Origin: Nostoc sp. CHAB 5824 | GTDB lineage: Bacteria > Cyanobacteriota > Cyanobacteriia > Cyanobacteriales > Nostocaceae | Assembly: GCF_020829665.1 (NCBI RefSeq) | Contig: NZ_JAIVFT010000018.1 | Coordinates: 62,001-126,000, forward strand | Direction of reading: 5' to 3' | DNA length: 64,000 bases | In this document: piece after piece, positions 1 through 8,452 of the stretch | Position numbering within the stretch: the stretch's first letter is position 1 | Layout of the letters: each line of letters begins with the position of its first letter | Made by a program: the position numbers and the translations under genes | The notes under the pieces: generated by a model | Databases searched by the model: none | What the model was told of the DNA's origin: nothing | The model's input: the letters and a program-made list of their open reading frames with translations, nothing else

Positions 1-119
1 GCTGTTACGCAAATAATATTGTACATTTACCTGATGACTGATGACTGAAAACCCGTCAACAGTCAACAGTTAACGACATCAAAAGTGTTTATATACTTTA
101 GACGCGCATCAGCTTACTA
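1..119. repeat. Heptamer-type short tandem repeats, no gene
   Basis: This edge region holds imperfect repeats of the form TGATGAC and GTCAACAGT/GTTAAC between about 30 and 80. They match the short tandemly repeated repetitive (STRR) style of filamentous cyanobacteria. No gene is seen. Confidence 0.5.
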
Positions 120-3041
120 CTAAGAATCATGGCCCACTAACGGCAACAACAAGCGGCTAACTACCCGATTATCTGGTAATTGATAGAAATTCAACTCTCC
201 TCCTAGTTCCTGCATAAGGTTTTGGCAGATTAGCAGATGTAAAGCTGGCGGTTGGTCAAGGTTGGAAGGAGCAAGCACATCTTTGGGTGTATTATCATGT
301 AGCTCTGTTAATAGCTGTGATTCGATCGCACCATTGTATGTAATCGACAGTTCTAGCGATGTCTGATGATTAGCCCCCTCACTTGCAGAAGAATGCTTTG
401 CATCTGAGGGTTTTGACCCATCTAAACGACGACACCAAATATCAATTCTGCCGCCGGTTTGAGAACGGTTACAGGCAGTAACCAATAATTCATGGATAAC
501 TAACTCAATTTTGACAATATCACCTGTGATTGCCATTGCAGATTGAGCGCTGGAGGTAGGAATACCTCTGGTGAGTGAAGAGTTCTTTGGCGATTGATCT
601 TCAATCTGTTGCCCTAAACCATGTACACCAATCCACAACTTTTGTTGTTTAAGTAAATTTTCAATGCGTTCGAGCGATCGCTTCAGTAAACTGGCTATGG
701 GCATAGTTTCCCAACTTATATGTAGCTGCCAGTGCTCAAGTTTTAGCATTCCACTCATGGAGGCGGCTGTATGGTCTAGCTGTCTTAGCAATAGCTGGTA
801 GCGCATCTGAGTCAGTTCATTAGCAGGAATACCCAAATCATGTATTTGTTTAAGGGATAGCGCCGTTATTCTCTGGATTTCCTCTAAACGACGATGTTTG
901 TACCAGTTGAGTTGTCGTAATTCTTCTGTTGTGGACTCTAGAAGTCGGGTAATTTGCTTTTCACGACGCCACCAGGCTAATTGAGAAATTAGAGTTGCTG
1001 TTGTACTGAGGCTTTGTTCTGACCAGCGACGCTCTTGATAGTCCGCTAACAACACTACACCCGTGGTTTCATAAACAGTATTGGTACGTAATGCCATCAC
1101 AAAAATTTGACCTTTGTCTGGAACACTCAACCATTTTCGAGTTTCCGGCGGTAAATTATCTACCTTTAAAGTTAGGTAACTCTCCGTAGCAAGTGCCCAC
1201 TGAATTAAAGCTTCAACCTGGATAGGAATAGATGCATCGGAAAAAATCCCAAATTGACTATTATCAATCACTCCAGGGATAATTTCTGCTCTACTTTCGC
1301 CAGACGACCAGGATAGCAGTACCACTAGGGGACAGGCCAAAATTGATGCTATTTGTTCGAGTGCTGTACGTTCTAAATGGTTTTTTTCGACCTCGGTTTT
1401 GCTGTTCTGGGATTGTGTCAGGATGCGTAGGCATTGCTCAAATGCCTGGGAACTTTTTTGCTGCTGAGTAGTGCGGTTATGTAATTGCCACTGACGAACA
1501 ATGACACCAATCTGTTGACTGACAGCCCATAATAATTCCTTTTCTAGAGTTGTCCAAGAACGATGAGTCTCGTGAGCGATGACCAAAAGTGGTGCTGTTA
1601 TATGACCGTTACTGCATTTACAAATAAGTAGCGATCGCACCCCACTTTCTATTAAAAAGGGACGCCAGTTAAAAAAGCGTAAATCTTCATCTAAGTTCTC
1701 AATTTCCACCGCTTGAGTTGAATGTTGCAAAAGCTGCCCATCTAATTCTTTGAGAGTATTAAGAGCAAATGTTAACGGTCGGCGATTATGGGGCTGACTT
1801 TGATAAATAAATTGATAATTATTCTGTTCCGGATCATACTGCAACAGCAGAAAGCGGGTGGCAGCTAATCGAGCTAAAACTTTTTTAGCACAGCTGTGTA
1901 AAGTTTCCTGAAGGTCATGTTCGCTATAGATACCTTGAGCAACTTGGCCCGTCAGTTGGGCATCCTCTTGAATCTGTTTGATAGTGCTTTCCATGCTTTC
2001 GGTAGTTGCAACCAGGGAAATTAAGCCAGCAGCACCTTGGACAAAATTTTTGTCTGTCTCCGTCCAGATTCGAGGTTCATTGCTTTCCACCGCTAGAAAA
2101 CCGAGCAAGTTCTTTTGCCAGATTATCGGAGCTGCCAAGAGCGATCGCACCTTCAGCCGTTGCAGTAATTTTGCCGTAAAATGGCTTTTCAAGGAACTGC
2201 GTGCATCACCAATCGAGACAATTTGGTTAACTGTCAAAGCATAATAAAAGTCACTCAACTCCTGTACTGTCATTCCCGCTGCTTGCTGAGTACTAGAATA
2301 GCTATCAATTTTGACAAGCTGATTGCTCATCCGACACCAAAAGTAGCGTCCTTCTCGCTCAAACCAGTAAACATTTGTCCGGTTGGGTGAGACAAATTTA
2401 TGAGTTGCTTGCACCGCTGTTTCTAGTCTTTGATTAAGGTTAGTGAGGGTGCGTAAATTTTCTAGCAATTCTAATAATGGTTCGTCGGTTCTCTTGGTTT
2501 GCTTGTGCTGCAAATCCATCTCATTTTGATAAAGCACTGCCCCCAGTTCGCCTAAAACCATCATCAAACGTGCTTTTGCTTCCCCTGTTAGTAGGTAGCC
2601 CCAGCGTTCTGAACCTAGTAACAACAAACCTAAGCAACGGTCTTTATAGCGAATTGGTAAAATAATTGTTCCTTGGATGTGGAATTTTTCTGCAATTTTT
2701 CGCCATTCGGCGGCGCGGATTTCAGTTTGCAAATCCGCTACGCCCAAAGGATGCTGTTCAATCACTACTTGCTCTAATAAATCCCCAGGACTGAGAACAA
2801 CCCTTTGGCGTAAAAAGCTCGTGTCATGGTCAGGTGTGATGCCCCCTTTGCCGAATAATATGTGATTGAGGCGATCGTAAAGAGCAATCCAAATCAGTTT
2901 GTAGTCAAACTGCTCTTTGAGATAAGAAATAGTAGTTTCAATCAGAACGTCAACATCATCTTCTTCTCTGAGGCTCTGGAGGACACGTCCCAAAGAGAGG
3001 ATTTGCTGTTCGGCGGCTATAGATTTTTGCGGCTGCCCCAT
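120..3041 (-). CDS. Multi-GAF sensor protein with degenerate histidine-kinase-like C-terminus
   Basis: A 973-residue soluble signalling protein. Four GAF-like segments follow one another at about 15-165, 195-345, 375-525 and 560-700, each with the usual alternation of hydrophobic strands. The second ends in GFLAVESN, typical of the last GAF strands. The C-terminal part (720-970) looks like a dimerisation helix plus an ATPase fold (LLICQNLMQELGGELNFY), but a clear phospho-acceptor His and the N, G1 and G2 boxes are not seen, so catalysis is doubtful. The ATG at 3039-3041 starts MGQPQKS. No conserved Cys for a bilin was identified. It is transcribed alone, away from the PEP-CTERM remnant. It probably senses a small ligand or redox state. 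The family is confident; the function is not. Confidence 0.8.
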   Translation of the reverse strand: MGQPQKSIAAEQQILSLGRVLQSLREEDDVDVLIETTISYLKEQFDYKLIWIALYDRLNHILFGKGGITPDHDTSFLRQRVVLSPGDLLEQVVIEQHPLGVADLQTEIRAAEWRKIAEKFHIQGTIILPIRYKDRCLGLLLLGSERWGYLLTGEAKARLMMVLGELGAVLYQNEMDLQHKQTKRTDEPLLELLENLRTLTNLNQRLETAVQATHKFVSPNRTNVYWFEREGRYFWCRMSNQLVKIDSYSSTQQAAGMTVQELSDFYYALTVNQIVSIGDARSSLKSHFTAKLLQRLKVRSLLAAPIIWQKNLLGFLAVESNEPRIWTETDKNFVQGAAGLISLVATTESMESTIKQIQEDAQLTGQVAQGIYSEHDLQETLHSCAKKVLARLAATRFLLLQYDPEQNNYQFIYQSQPHNRRPLTFALNTLKELDGQLLQHSTQAVEIENLDEDLRFFNWRPFLIESGVRSLLICKCSNGHITAPLLVIAHETHRSWTTLEKELLWAVSQQIGVIVRQWQLHNRTTQQQKSSQAFEQCLRILTQSQNSKTEVEKNHLERTALEQIASILACPLVVLLSWSSGESRAEIIPGVIDNSQFGIFSDASIPIQVEALIQWALATESYLTLKVDNLPPETRKWLSVPDKGQIFVMALRTNTVYETTGVVLLADYQERRWSEQSLSTTATLISQLAWWRREKQITRLLESTTEELRQLNWYKHRRLEEIQRITALSLKQIHDLGIPANELTQMRYQLLLRQLDHTAASMSGMLKLEHWQLHISWETMPIASLLKRSLERIENLLKQQKLWIGVHGLGQQIEDQSPKNSSLTRGIPTSSAQSAMAITGDIVKIELVIHELLVTACNRSQTGGRIDIWCRRLDGSKPSDAKHSSASEGANHQTSLELSITYNGAIESQLLTELHDNTPKDVLAPSNLDQPPALHLLICQNLMQELGGELNFYQLPDNRVVSRLLLPLVGHDS

Positions 3042-3143
3042 CTGATTTATTGCTTTACATAACTTGTAATATATAAGATGCCCAGAAAAGCACCCTGAGT
3101 AATAAGCGATCGCGCATTTTGCCCAGATGAGACTCTTAAATCA

Positions 3144-3452
3144 GTGAACGGTAAACATTTATTAACAACTGTCGCTAGCGAAATAGGTAGCGCAACTTGG
3201 AGTATTCCACAGGCGTCAGCTCCTCAAGAAACTTCTCCTTGGTTTACCATTCCAGGTATATCTTCGCAAGCAAAGTTTATATGGCATGACTCGCTCAACG
3301 ACGACTCTAGCAGCGATCGCAATTATGCCATCTTCAGAACGAAAGTAGCGGTTACCTCTGTTCCTGAACCCAGTACTCTTAGTTCCATAGCAGTTGCTGG
3401 TGTCATGGGATGGATGATCAAGCGCAAGCAAAAAGCCAGCCAAGCAGAATGA
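3144..3452 (+). CDS. PEP-CTERM sorting-signal protein, probable C-terminal remnant
   Basis: A 102-residue reading frame from a GTG. The last 30 residues form a textbook PEP-CTERM signal: VPEPST, a hydrophobic stretch (SIAVAGVMGW) and a basic tail KRKQK. This signal is recognised by exosortase in bacteria that export proteins to a surface matrix. There is no N-terminal signal peptide, which an exported protein needs, so this is more likely the tail of a longer gene that lost its 5' part. No exosortase gene lies in the window. A short functional protein with an unrecognised start is possible but less likely. Confidence 0.55.
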   Translation: MNGKHLLTTVASEIGSATWSIPQASAPQETSPWFTIPGISSQAKFIWHDSLNDDSSSDRNYAIFRTKVAVTSVPEPSTLSSIAVAGVMGWMIKRKQKASQAE

Positions 3453-3549
3453 ATTCGTCGTTGTTACACAGGTAAAGAAGTGTTTTATCCCAGTTTTGTC
3501 ACTCTCGGAAAACAATAATGGCAGCCAAACTCTGAGACTTTGATTTCAT

Positions 3550-3626
3550 AAAGGTTTGAGGCTTTATTTTCTAATATCAACTAAAAATTATGGACAGAAA
3601 CTGGAAACTAAAGCCTCGTAACCTTT
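3550..3626 (+). other. Long imperfect inverted repeat (possible small RNA stem)
   Basis: AAAGGT and GAGGCTTTA at 3550-3566 pair with TAAAGCCTC and ACCTTT at 3609-3626, giving 15 pairs around a small internal bulge and a loop of about 42 nt. It lies between the PEP-CTERM remnant and pyrD and is followed by a strong terminator at 3688-3718, so a short transcript may end there. It could equally be a relic of a palindromic repeat. Confidence 0.35.
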
Positions 3627-3687
3627 TGGGCTATTACATTCTCCCAAAGTGACAAAACAAGGATATCTCATACATAGCAATATTCCC

Positions 3688-3718
3688 ATACCCTTACCCG
3701 TAAGTAAGGGTATTTTTT
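3688..3718 (+). terminator. Rho-independent terminator upstream of pyrD
   Basis: A perfect 10-bp stem (ATACCCTTAC with GTAAGGGTAT) closes a 6-nt loop and is followed by six T residues. It ends transcription arriving from the left and insulates pyrD, whose start lies about 40 nt downstream. Confidence 0.8.
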
Positions 3719-3758
3719 ATGCAACTATGCCTAAGTGGGTAATTTTCTGGAAAAACTA

Positions 3759-4889
3759 ATGGATATTTATAAATTTGCCATTCGTCCGCTTTTATTCAAT
3801 CTGGTAAAAACCGATCCAGAGTGGTTGCACCAGCAGACGATTCGCTGTTTTAGTTGGCTGTCGCAAACCCCTACCAGTTGGGTAAACCAACGCTTACAAA
3901 AATCTTTGTGCTTGTACGATTCACGCTTAGAACAGAATTTGTTTGGACTAAACTTTCCCAATCCCGTAGGGTTGGCAGCTGGGTTTGATAAGGATGGAGT
4001 AGCTGCTAACATTTGGTCTAACCTGGGTTTTGGCTTTGCGGAATTAGGAACTGTAACTTTTCACGCACAGCCAGGAAATCCGCCTCCCCGTTTGTTTCGC
4101 TTGCCGTTGGATAAAGCTGCTCTCAATCGGATGGGCTTTAATAATCGCGGTGCAGCAGCAATGGCGGCACGTTTGGCACAGGAAAAGCAGAAGTTAACTC
4201 AGTCAATACCCATAGGGATAAATTTGGGTAAATCTAAGGTAACTTCCCTGGAAGCAGCCGCACAGGATTATCTCGATAGTTTTCGCTTACTCAAGGATTT
4301 AGGAGATTATTTTGTTGTTAATGTCTCTTCGCCAAATACACCTGGTTTGCGATCGCTTCAAGATGCTTCTATGCTCAGTGCCATCTTAGATTTATTACAA
4401 CAAGAAAATACCACACAAAAGCCAATTTTTGTCAAGATAGCGCCAGATTTGGATTGGGTTGCGATCGCTGACATTATTTCTTTGGCTAAAACCTACCAAC
4501 TGGCGGGAATTATCGCCACTAACACTACCATCCACCGTGATGCACTGAGAACCCAGGTAATTGAACAAACTGGCAAATCACCCCAGGATGAAGCTGGCGG
4601 AATTAGCGGTGAACCATTGCGCGATCGCTCCACTGAGGTAATTCGTTTTATTTGGCAGCAAACCCGAGGACAAATTCCGATCATTGGCGTTGGTGGCATC
4701 TTTTCTGCTGAAGATGCTTGGGAGAAAATTACTGCTGGTGCTAGCTTGATCCAGGTTTATACAGGCTGGATTTACGAAGGCCCAATAATGGTACGCCGAA
4801 TTTTAGCAGGTTTGCTTTCCAAGCTAGAACAAAGCGGATTAAATTCCATCAACGAAGCTGTGGGTTTAGAATTCAAAAATCAAAAGTAA
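3759..4889 (+). CDS. pyrD: Dihydroorotate dehydrogenase (quinone), class 2
   Basis: It oxidises dihydroorotate to orotate in pyrimidine synthesis and passes electrons through FMN to the quinone pool at the membrane. Family hallmarks are present: the membrane-associating N-terminal helices, NPVGLAAGFDKDG near the start of the barrel, NVSSPNTPGLR carrying the catalytic Ser, TNTT and the phosphate-binding IGVGGI segment near the end. The frame opens at a GTG at 3735, but the ATG at 3759 (MDIYKFAIRPLLF) fits the family start and gives 376 residues, the usual class 2 length. No partner gene follows. It sits directly after a strong terminator, so it probably has its own promoter in 3627-3758. Confidence 0.95.
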   Translation: MDIYKFAIRPLLFNLVKTDPEWLHQQTIRCFSWLSQTPTSWVNQRLQKSLCLYDSRLEQNLFGLNFPNPVGLAAGFDKDGVAANIWSNLGFGFAELGTVTFHAQPGNPPPRLFRLPLDKAALNRMGFNNRGAAAMAARLAQEKQKLTQSIPIGINLGKSKVTSLEAAAQDYLDSFRLLKDLGDYFVVNVSSPNTPGLRSLQDASMLSAILDLLQQENTTQKPIFVKIAPDLDWVAIADIISLAKTYQLAGIIATNTTIHRDALRTQVIEQTGKSPQDEAGGISGEPLRDRSTEVIRFIWQQTRGQIPIIGVGGIFSAEDAWEKITAGASLIQVYTGWIYEGPIMVRRILAGLLSKLEQSGLNSINEAVGLEFKNQK

Positions 4890-5172
4890 TTAAAGAAGAA
4901 TACAGAATACAGAATTCAGAATCAATTAAGGGAGGGACTTAAACCGATTTATTCAGACCCTCTTTACGAGACGCTGCTTGAGCAGGGGTATGCGGACTCC
5001 TTCTCTCCGAGACGCTAAAAGCGAACGCCCTGCGCTATCCACCAGTGGTCACTGAGCTTGTCGTACCACTTCGTGGAAGCAAGCTACGCGGAGCGTTTCG
5101 TAGAGAAGTGTCGCACATAATTCAATTTTGAATTCTGGCTCCTGACTCCTGAATTCTTTCTTATTAATATTG
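4890..5172. repeat. Intergenic cluster of palindromic small dispersed repeats
   Basis: No gene. From 4890 to 4925 there are AATACAG/AATTCAG heptamer-like units. From about 4965 to 5115 several short palindromic blocks typical of Nostoc intergenic repeats are joined end to end, recognisable by GAGACGCT, AAGCTACGCGGAGCG and TTCGTAGAGAAG. Confidence 0.5.
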
Positions 5173-5895
5173 TTATCCGTTTTCTTCTACTGGGAAAAAC
5201 TCTTTAGTTTTTTCCGAGTATGACCAGGCAATACCATCAGGGTCTTTACCGCGGCTCCACTCAGTAAATTCTGGATCATTTCGCCGTTTATAAACCGTAC
5301 TGGAATAGACATTTAACCGTTTGGCAAGTTCAGATTGAATCAGAGAGCCAAAAATTAACTGTTTTTCCAGCGATCGTTTAGCTTCGTCATGGGTTGGCTG
5401 TGGTGGTGATTCGGTTTCTGGTTCTTCCTCCTGTGGAGTTGGTGGTGCTAGGAGCGATCGCGCAGTTTTAGTAACTGGTTGAGCCGGAAGTTCTTTAACA
5501 GGCTCACTACTATCAAGAATATTGCCGAGAATGCTAGCAGTTATAAAGTAATAAGACTGTCCCGCATCTTCGGAATTAACTATACTAGCGCCAAATTCCG
5601 AGGCTTTACTATCCAAGTAGCGTTTTGCCGTTGTTCCAGGGAAATTGCCCCTCATTGCCAAGTCCATTGGCGTAAGTCTGCCCTGATTTTCCCGAACTAA
5701 CTGATGAAAAATTGGGTTAACTCGATGAGTCCACTGTTGCCATTGATATTCCTGCCAAAGCTTGAAGCCAATTACTAGCACAATTAGCGCTAGTAAAATT
5801 CTCCATGTGGCAACCAGGAAAATAATCAAAAACGAGATGGGCAAAAGTAGAACGAGAAAAGCCTTGCCGTTATCTTCTATGGGTTTTTCACTCAT
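5173..5895 (-). CDS. Membrane-anchored protein of unknown function with HTH-like C-terminus
   Basis: The preferred ATG at 5893-5895 gives MSEKPIEDN; a second ATG 15 nt upstream is possible. Residues about 10-45 form one or two membrane helices (FLVLLLPISFLIIFLVATW). A cytoplasmic domain of about 90 residues follows, then a Pro/Glu-rich linker (PPTPQEEEPETESPP), then a compact C-terminal segment. There, ELAKRLNVYSSTVYKRR reads like a helix-turn-helix and DPDGIAWSY ends the protein. It could be a membrane-tethered DNA-binding protein. No named family is recognised, and it stands alone. Confidence 0.6.
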   Translation of the reverse strand: MSEKPIEDNGKAFLVLLLPISFLIIFLVATWRILLALIVLVIGFKLWQEYQWQQWTHRVNPIFHQLVRENQGRLTPMDLAMRGNFPGTTAKRYLDSKASEFGASIVNSEDAGQSYYFITASILGNILDSSEPVKELPAQPVTKTARSLLAPPTPQEEEPETESPPQPTHDEAKRSLEKQLIFGSLIQSELAKRLNVYSSTVYKRRNDPEFTEWSRGKDPDGIAWSYSEKTKEFFPVEENG

Positions 5896-6036
5896 GCCGA
5901 TTTTTGCCAAGTGAATTTTGGGAAATAATATTATCTATATTGGCAAAAATCGGGGCACTTTTTTGTATCTTTTGGCAAAGTTGCGGCAAACTTGCCGGCA
6001 AAACCTTTCTTTGGTAGGTGTTATAGGCTTGGGTCT

Positions 6037-6062
6037 GCGATGCCTACGGCGGTAAACTACGC
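6037..6062 (+). repeat. Small dispersed repeat, partial copy
   Basis: GCGATGCCTACGGCGG followed by AAACTACGC is a diverged copy of the repeat that also lies inside five protein genes in this window. The surrounding stretch 5911-6218 has no gene I can support. Confidence 0.6.
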
Positions 6063-6218
6063 ACAAAAGTTTTTTACTAGAGGAAATAAGAGGGTTTTGA
6101 CAAGAGCGAGCGCAATACATCTCAGATAATATCCTTCCAAAATTTTAATCAACAGCTTGCTTGTACCGCTCAGACTTTTTTTTCCAAAGCAATAATTCTA
6201 AATTAGCTTGCCAGACCC

Positions 6219-6247
6219 TTGACAACAGGTAATACAAATACTACATT
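6219..6247 (+). promoter_or_regulatory. Sigma70-type promoter for the Y RNA array
   Basis: TTGACA at 6219-6224 is a perfect -35 hexamer. A 17-nt spacer leads to TACATT at 6242-6247 as the -10. Transcription would start near 6254, about 36 nt upstream of the first tRNA-like RNA, and could continue through the three RNAs into the Ro gene. Confidence 0.65.
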
Positions 6248-6289
6248 AATAATACAAGTCAACTTTCATTAGAAAGTTAGCTTTCACCA

Positions 6290-6423
6290 GTAGCGGATAG
6301 CTCAAATGGCAGAGCGCCCACTTTGCCCGGAAGGGCCGACATATTGAGGGTTATCGCATATAACTTAAACACCCTTGATCGAACTTCTGGAGGTGCAGGT
6401 AAAAATCCTGTTCCGCTACACCA
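6290..6423 (+). ncRNA. YrlA-like Y RNA 1 (tRNA-mimic, lies before the Ro gene)
   Basis: The ends fold like a tRNA. An acceptor stem GTAGCGGA pairs with TCCGCTAC and is followed by ACCA. A D-arm (GCTC, AAATGGCA loop, GAGC) and a T-arm (GCAGG, TAAAAAT loop, CCTGT) are present, but the T-loop has lost TTC. There is no anticodon arm. In its place lies a Y module: TTTGCCC, tetraloop GGAA, GGGCCGA, then GGGTTATC. A 9-pair stem (ATTGAGGGT with ACCCTTGAT) follows. GGCCGA and GTTATC resemble the conserved Ro-binding helix of Y RNAs, and tRNA-like Y RNAs (YrlA) are known in other bacteria next to Ro (rsr) genes. The position beside a TROVE gene supports the call. It is not a functional tRNA. Confidence 0.8.
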
Positions 6424-6465
6424 AATTCAGTACTGAGTGCTGAAATTTCAATTTTGAATCTATAT

Positions 6466-6592
6466 GTGGCGGGTAGCTCAGAGGTAGAGCGCTAAACATC
6501 CTTGTTCACCCCTTGCCTGCAAAGGCCGACGAATTAGGGTTATCGAATCGGGTTCGAGAGGTCGCGGGTTCAAATCCCGCTCCGCTACACCA
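6466..6592 (+). ncRNA. YrlA-like Y RNA 2 (tRNA-mimic)
   Basis: The acceptor GTGGCGGG pairs with TCCGCTAC and is followed by ACCA. The eighth pair is like the extra G-1:C73 of histidine tRNA. The D-arm is GCTC-AGAGGTA-GAGC, and the T-arm GCGGG-TTCAAAT-CCCGC is canonical. The anticodon arm is replaced by ACCCCTTGCCT, tetraloop GCAA, AGGCCGACGAATTAGGGT and TATC, then a small hairpin TCGAA-TCGGG-TTCGA. The stem GCCT/AGGC and its GNRA loop covary with the other copies. The 42-nt spacer from RNA 1 suggests one transcript that is then processed. Confidence 0.85.
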
Positions 6593-6637
6593 AATAATTT
6601 TAGATTTTAAATTCAATCCAAAATCTAAAGTTTCCAT

Positions 6638-6766
6638 GTGGCAGGTAGCTCAGTTTGGTAGAGCGCCGAAAAACATCCTTGTTCACACCTTGCCTGAAAA
6701 GGCCGACGAATTAGGATTATCGCCTGTTAAGCCGGATGTCGCAGGTTCAAATCCTGCTCTGCCACC
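6638..6766 (+). ncRNA. YrlA-like Y RNA 3 (tRNA-mimic)
   Basis: The acceptor GTGGCAGG pairs with TCTGCCAC, the D-arm is GCTC-AGTTTGGTA-GAGC and the T-arm is GCAGG-TTCAAAT-CCTGC. The acceptor and T-stem changes relative to RNA 2 keep pairing (GCGGG/CCCGC becomes GCAGG/CCTGC), which is direct covariation. The Y module is ACCTTGCCT, tetraloop GAAA, AGGCCGACGAATTAGG, TTATC; ACATCC and GGATGT can close it. The 3' end runs into CTTT, not CCA. It lies only 37 nt before the Ro start codon. Confidence 0.85.
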
Positions 6767-6774
6767 TTTCATTT

Positions 6775-6794
6775 TTGCCTGCAAGGGCCGGGAG
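6775..6794 (+). promoter_or_regulatory. Y-RNA-like stem over the ribosome-binding site of the Ro gene
   Basis: TTGCCT, GCAA, GGGCCG reproduces the core of the Y module (TTGCCT-GCAA-AGGCCGA) in the leader of the TROVE gene. The Shine-Dalgarno GGGAG directly follows and the ATG is at 6803. Ro protein bound here would cover the ribosome site, so autogenous repression is likely. This is an inference from similarity and position. Confidence 0.5.
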
Positions 6795-6802
6795 ATGAAA
6801 CG

Positions 6803-8404
6803 ATGAATTACAATTTTTTCACTAAAAAGAAAACAACTACACCACAAAATCAACCTATCCCCGGACGAGAAGCAGAAATGGTTCAGGGACGTTCCGGCGG
6901 CTGGATGTTTGATGCTGGTATTTGGAAAATGCTGCGTCGCTGTCTTTTAGTTGGCACAGCAAAAAGCACTTACTACGCCGGGAAACAGGAATTAACTGAG
7001 GATTTTGTGACAGTTGTCAGACAAGCTGTTGCTGAAAATCCCAGTCGTGTAGCAGAAGAAATTTTGTATGCTAGCGATGGACGCGCCATCAATAACAGTG
7101 CGCCTATCTTAGCTTTGGTGTTGCTGTCAATGGGTGAAGCACCAGAAGCAAAACAGGCATTTGGTGAAATATTTCCGCAAGTTGTCCGCACTGGTAGCCA
7201 CTTTTACGAATGGTTGAACTACACCAAATCTCTGCGGGGATTTGGCAAAGTAGTGCGGGAAGCTGGTAAAACTTGGCTCTCAAGGGAAGATGTCAAGGGT
7301 TTGGCTTATCAACTGTTGAAATATCAACAGCGTCAAGGCTTCTCCCACCGAGATGCGTTGCGGCTGTTCCATGTCAAACCGCCTACAGAAAATCACCGTC
7401 AACTATTTGAGTGGGTAGTTAGAGGCTGGGAAGAATTGCCAGCAGACATTCCCTCAGAGGCGTTGGCGCAGATTTGGTGGTATGAGTGGCTCAAGCGGAA
7501 TCCCACCCAAACCCATGAAGCTATTTCCCAAGGTCGCTTAACCCACGAAATGGCTGCACCTGTGGGCAAAATGGACAAACAAGCTTGGCAGCTGCTATTT
7601 CAGGAAATGCCAATAGGTGCAATGCTGCGTAACCTGGGTTCTTTAACTGAACTGGGTGTGTTGCGAGCCGATGAAAGCGCTAATTTGCTGCAAGTGGAAG
7701 CAGTTCTTAATCGCAGAGAACATCTGCGTAAAGGCCGCATCCATCCGATTGATGTTTTGAAAGCACTCAAAACTTATGAATCTGGTGGAAAATTAGGACG
7801 CAGTAAGAAAACTTGGAACCCAGTTCCTCGGATTGTGGACATTTTAGAAAAGGCGGTTGAACTATCTTTTGATGTTGTGCAACCTACAGGTAAAGTGTTC
7901 ATGCACGCGGTGGATGTTTCCGGTTCTATGGGTAGCTTGGTTGCAGATATGGGACTGAGTTGTTGTGAAATTGCCACCACAATGGCATTGGTAACAGCAA
8001 AAGCAGAAAAAAACTACATGATTCGCGGCTTTGCTACGGAATTCCGTGAATTAGGTATCATTGCCAAAGATAGTTTTAGTTCTGCGGTTCGCAAAGCTAG
8101 CAATCAAAACTTTGGTGGAACAGATGCATCTGTAGCTTACGACTGGATGATTAAGAACAAGTTCAAGGCGGATGTAGTATGCTTTTGGACTGACTCGGAA
8201 AGCTGGGCTGGGTATAAGCATCCAAGTCAAGCGCTGAAGGAGTACCGGAAAAAGGTAAATCCCAACGTTAAAGCGGTGTATGTCACCTTGACACCTTACC
8301 AGATTACTTTGGTAGATCCTGAAGATTCGCTGTCTTGGGATTTAGCAGGGTTCGATCCGGGTACGCCTCGGATCATCCAGATGCTGGCTACAGGTGAATT
8401 GTAG
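6803..8404 (+). CDS. rsr: TROVE-domain protein, Ro60 orthologue (Rsr)
   Basis: A 533-residue RNA-binding ring protein of the Ro60 family. The N-terminal two thirds is the alpha-helical HEAT-like TROVE ring (segments YSKSL-like GFGKVVREAGKTW, LLKYQQRQGFSHRDALRLFH, HPIDVLKALKTY). The last third is a von Willebrand A fold with an intact MIDAS motif DVSGSMGS near residue 372 and the later Thr/Asp positions (GGTDASVAYDW, FWTDSESW). In animals and Deinococcus, Ro binds Y RNAs and misfolded RNAs. In bacteria the complex also works with polynucleotide phosphorylase in RNA decay. Four Y-like RNAs flank this gene, so protein and partner RNA are encoded together. No RtcB/RtcA neighbours are seen. The start ATG follows GGGAG by 9 nt. 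Confidence 0.93.
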   Translation: MNYNFFTKKKTTTPQNQPIPGREAEMVQGRSGGWMFDAGIWKMLRRCLLVGTAKSTYYAGKQELTEDFVTVVRQAVAENPSRVAEEILYASDGRAINNSAPILALVLLSMGEAPEAKQAFGEIFPQVVRTGSHFYEWLNYTKSLRGFGKVVREAGKTWLSREDVKGLAYQLLKYQQRQGFSHRDALRLFHVKPPTENHRQLFEWVVRGWEELPADIPSEALAQIWWYEWLKRNPTQTHEAISQGRLTHEMAAPVGKMDKQAWQLLFQEMPIGAMLRNLGSLTELGVLRADESANLLQVEAVLNRREHLRKGRIHPIDVLKALKTYESGGKLGRSKKTWNPVPRIVDILEKAVELSFDVVQPTGKVFMHAVDVSGSMGSLVADMGLSCCEIATTMALVTAKAEKNYMIRGFATEFRELGIIAKDSFSSAVRKASNQNFGGTDASVAYDWMIKNKFKADVVCFWTDSESWAGYKHPSQALKEYRKKVNPNVKAVYVTLTPYQITLVDPEDSLSWDLAGFDPGTPRIIQMLATGEL

Positions 8405-8452
8405 ATGTTGCTCAAGGGTAAAGCATGAAATACTTTATCCTTCATACTTCAT

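Noticed and set aside
5935..6120. Protein of 61 residues on the minus strand
   Set aside because: No start context or similarity, and it overlaps a dispersed repeat copy.
6466..6766. tRNA genes with introns, and a protein frame at 6513-6806
   Set aside because: The ends look like tRNA, but there is no anticodon arm and the insert is a conserved Y module with covariation. The protein frame simply reads through two RNAs and the Ro leader.
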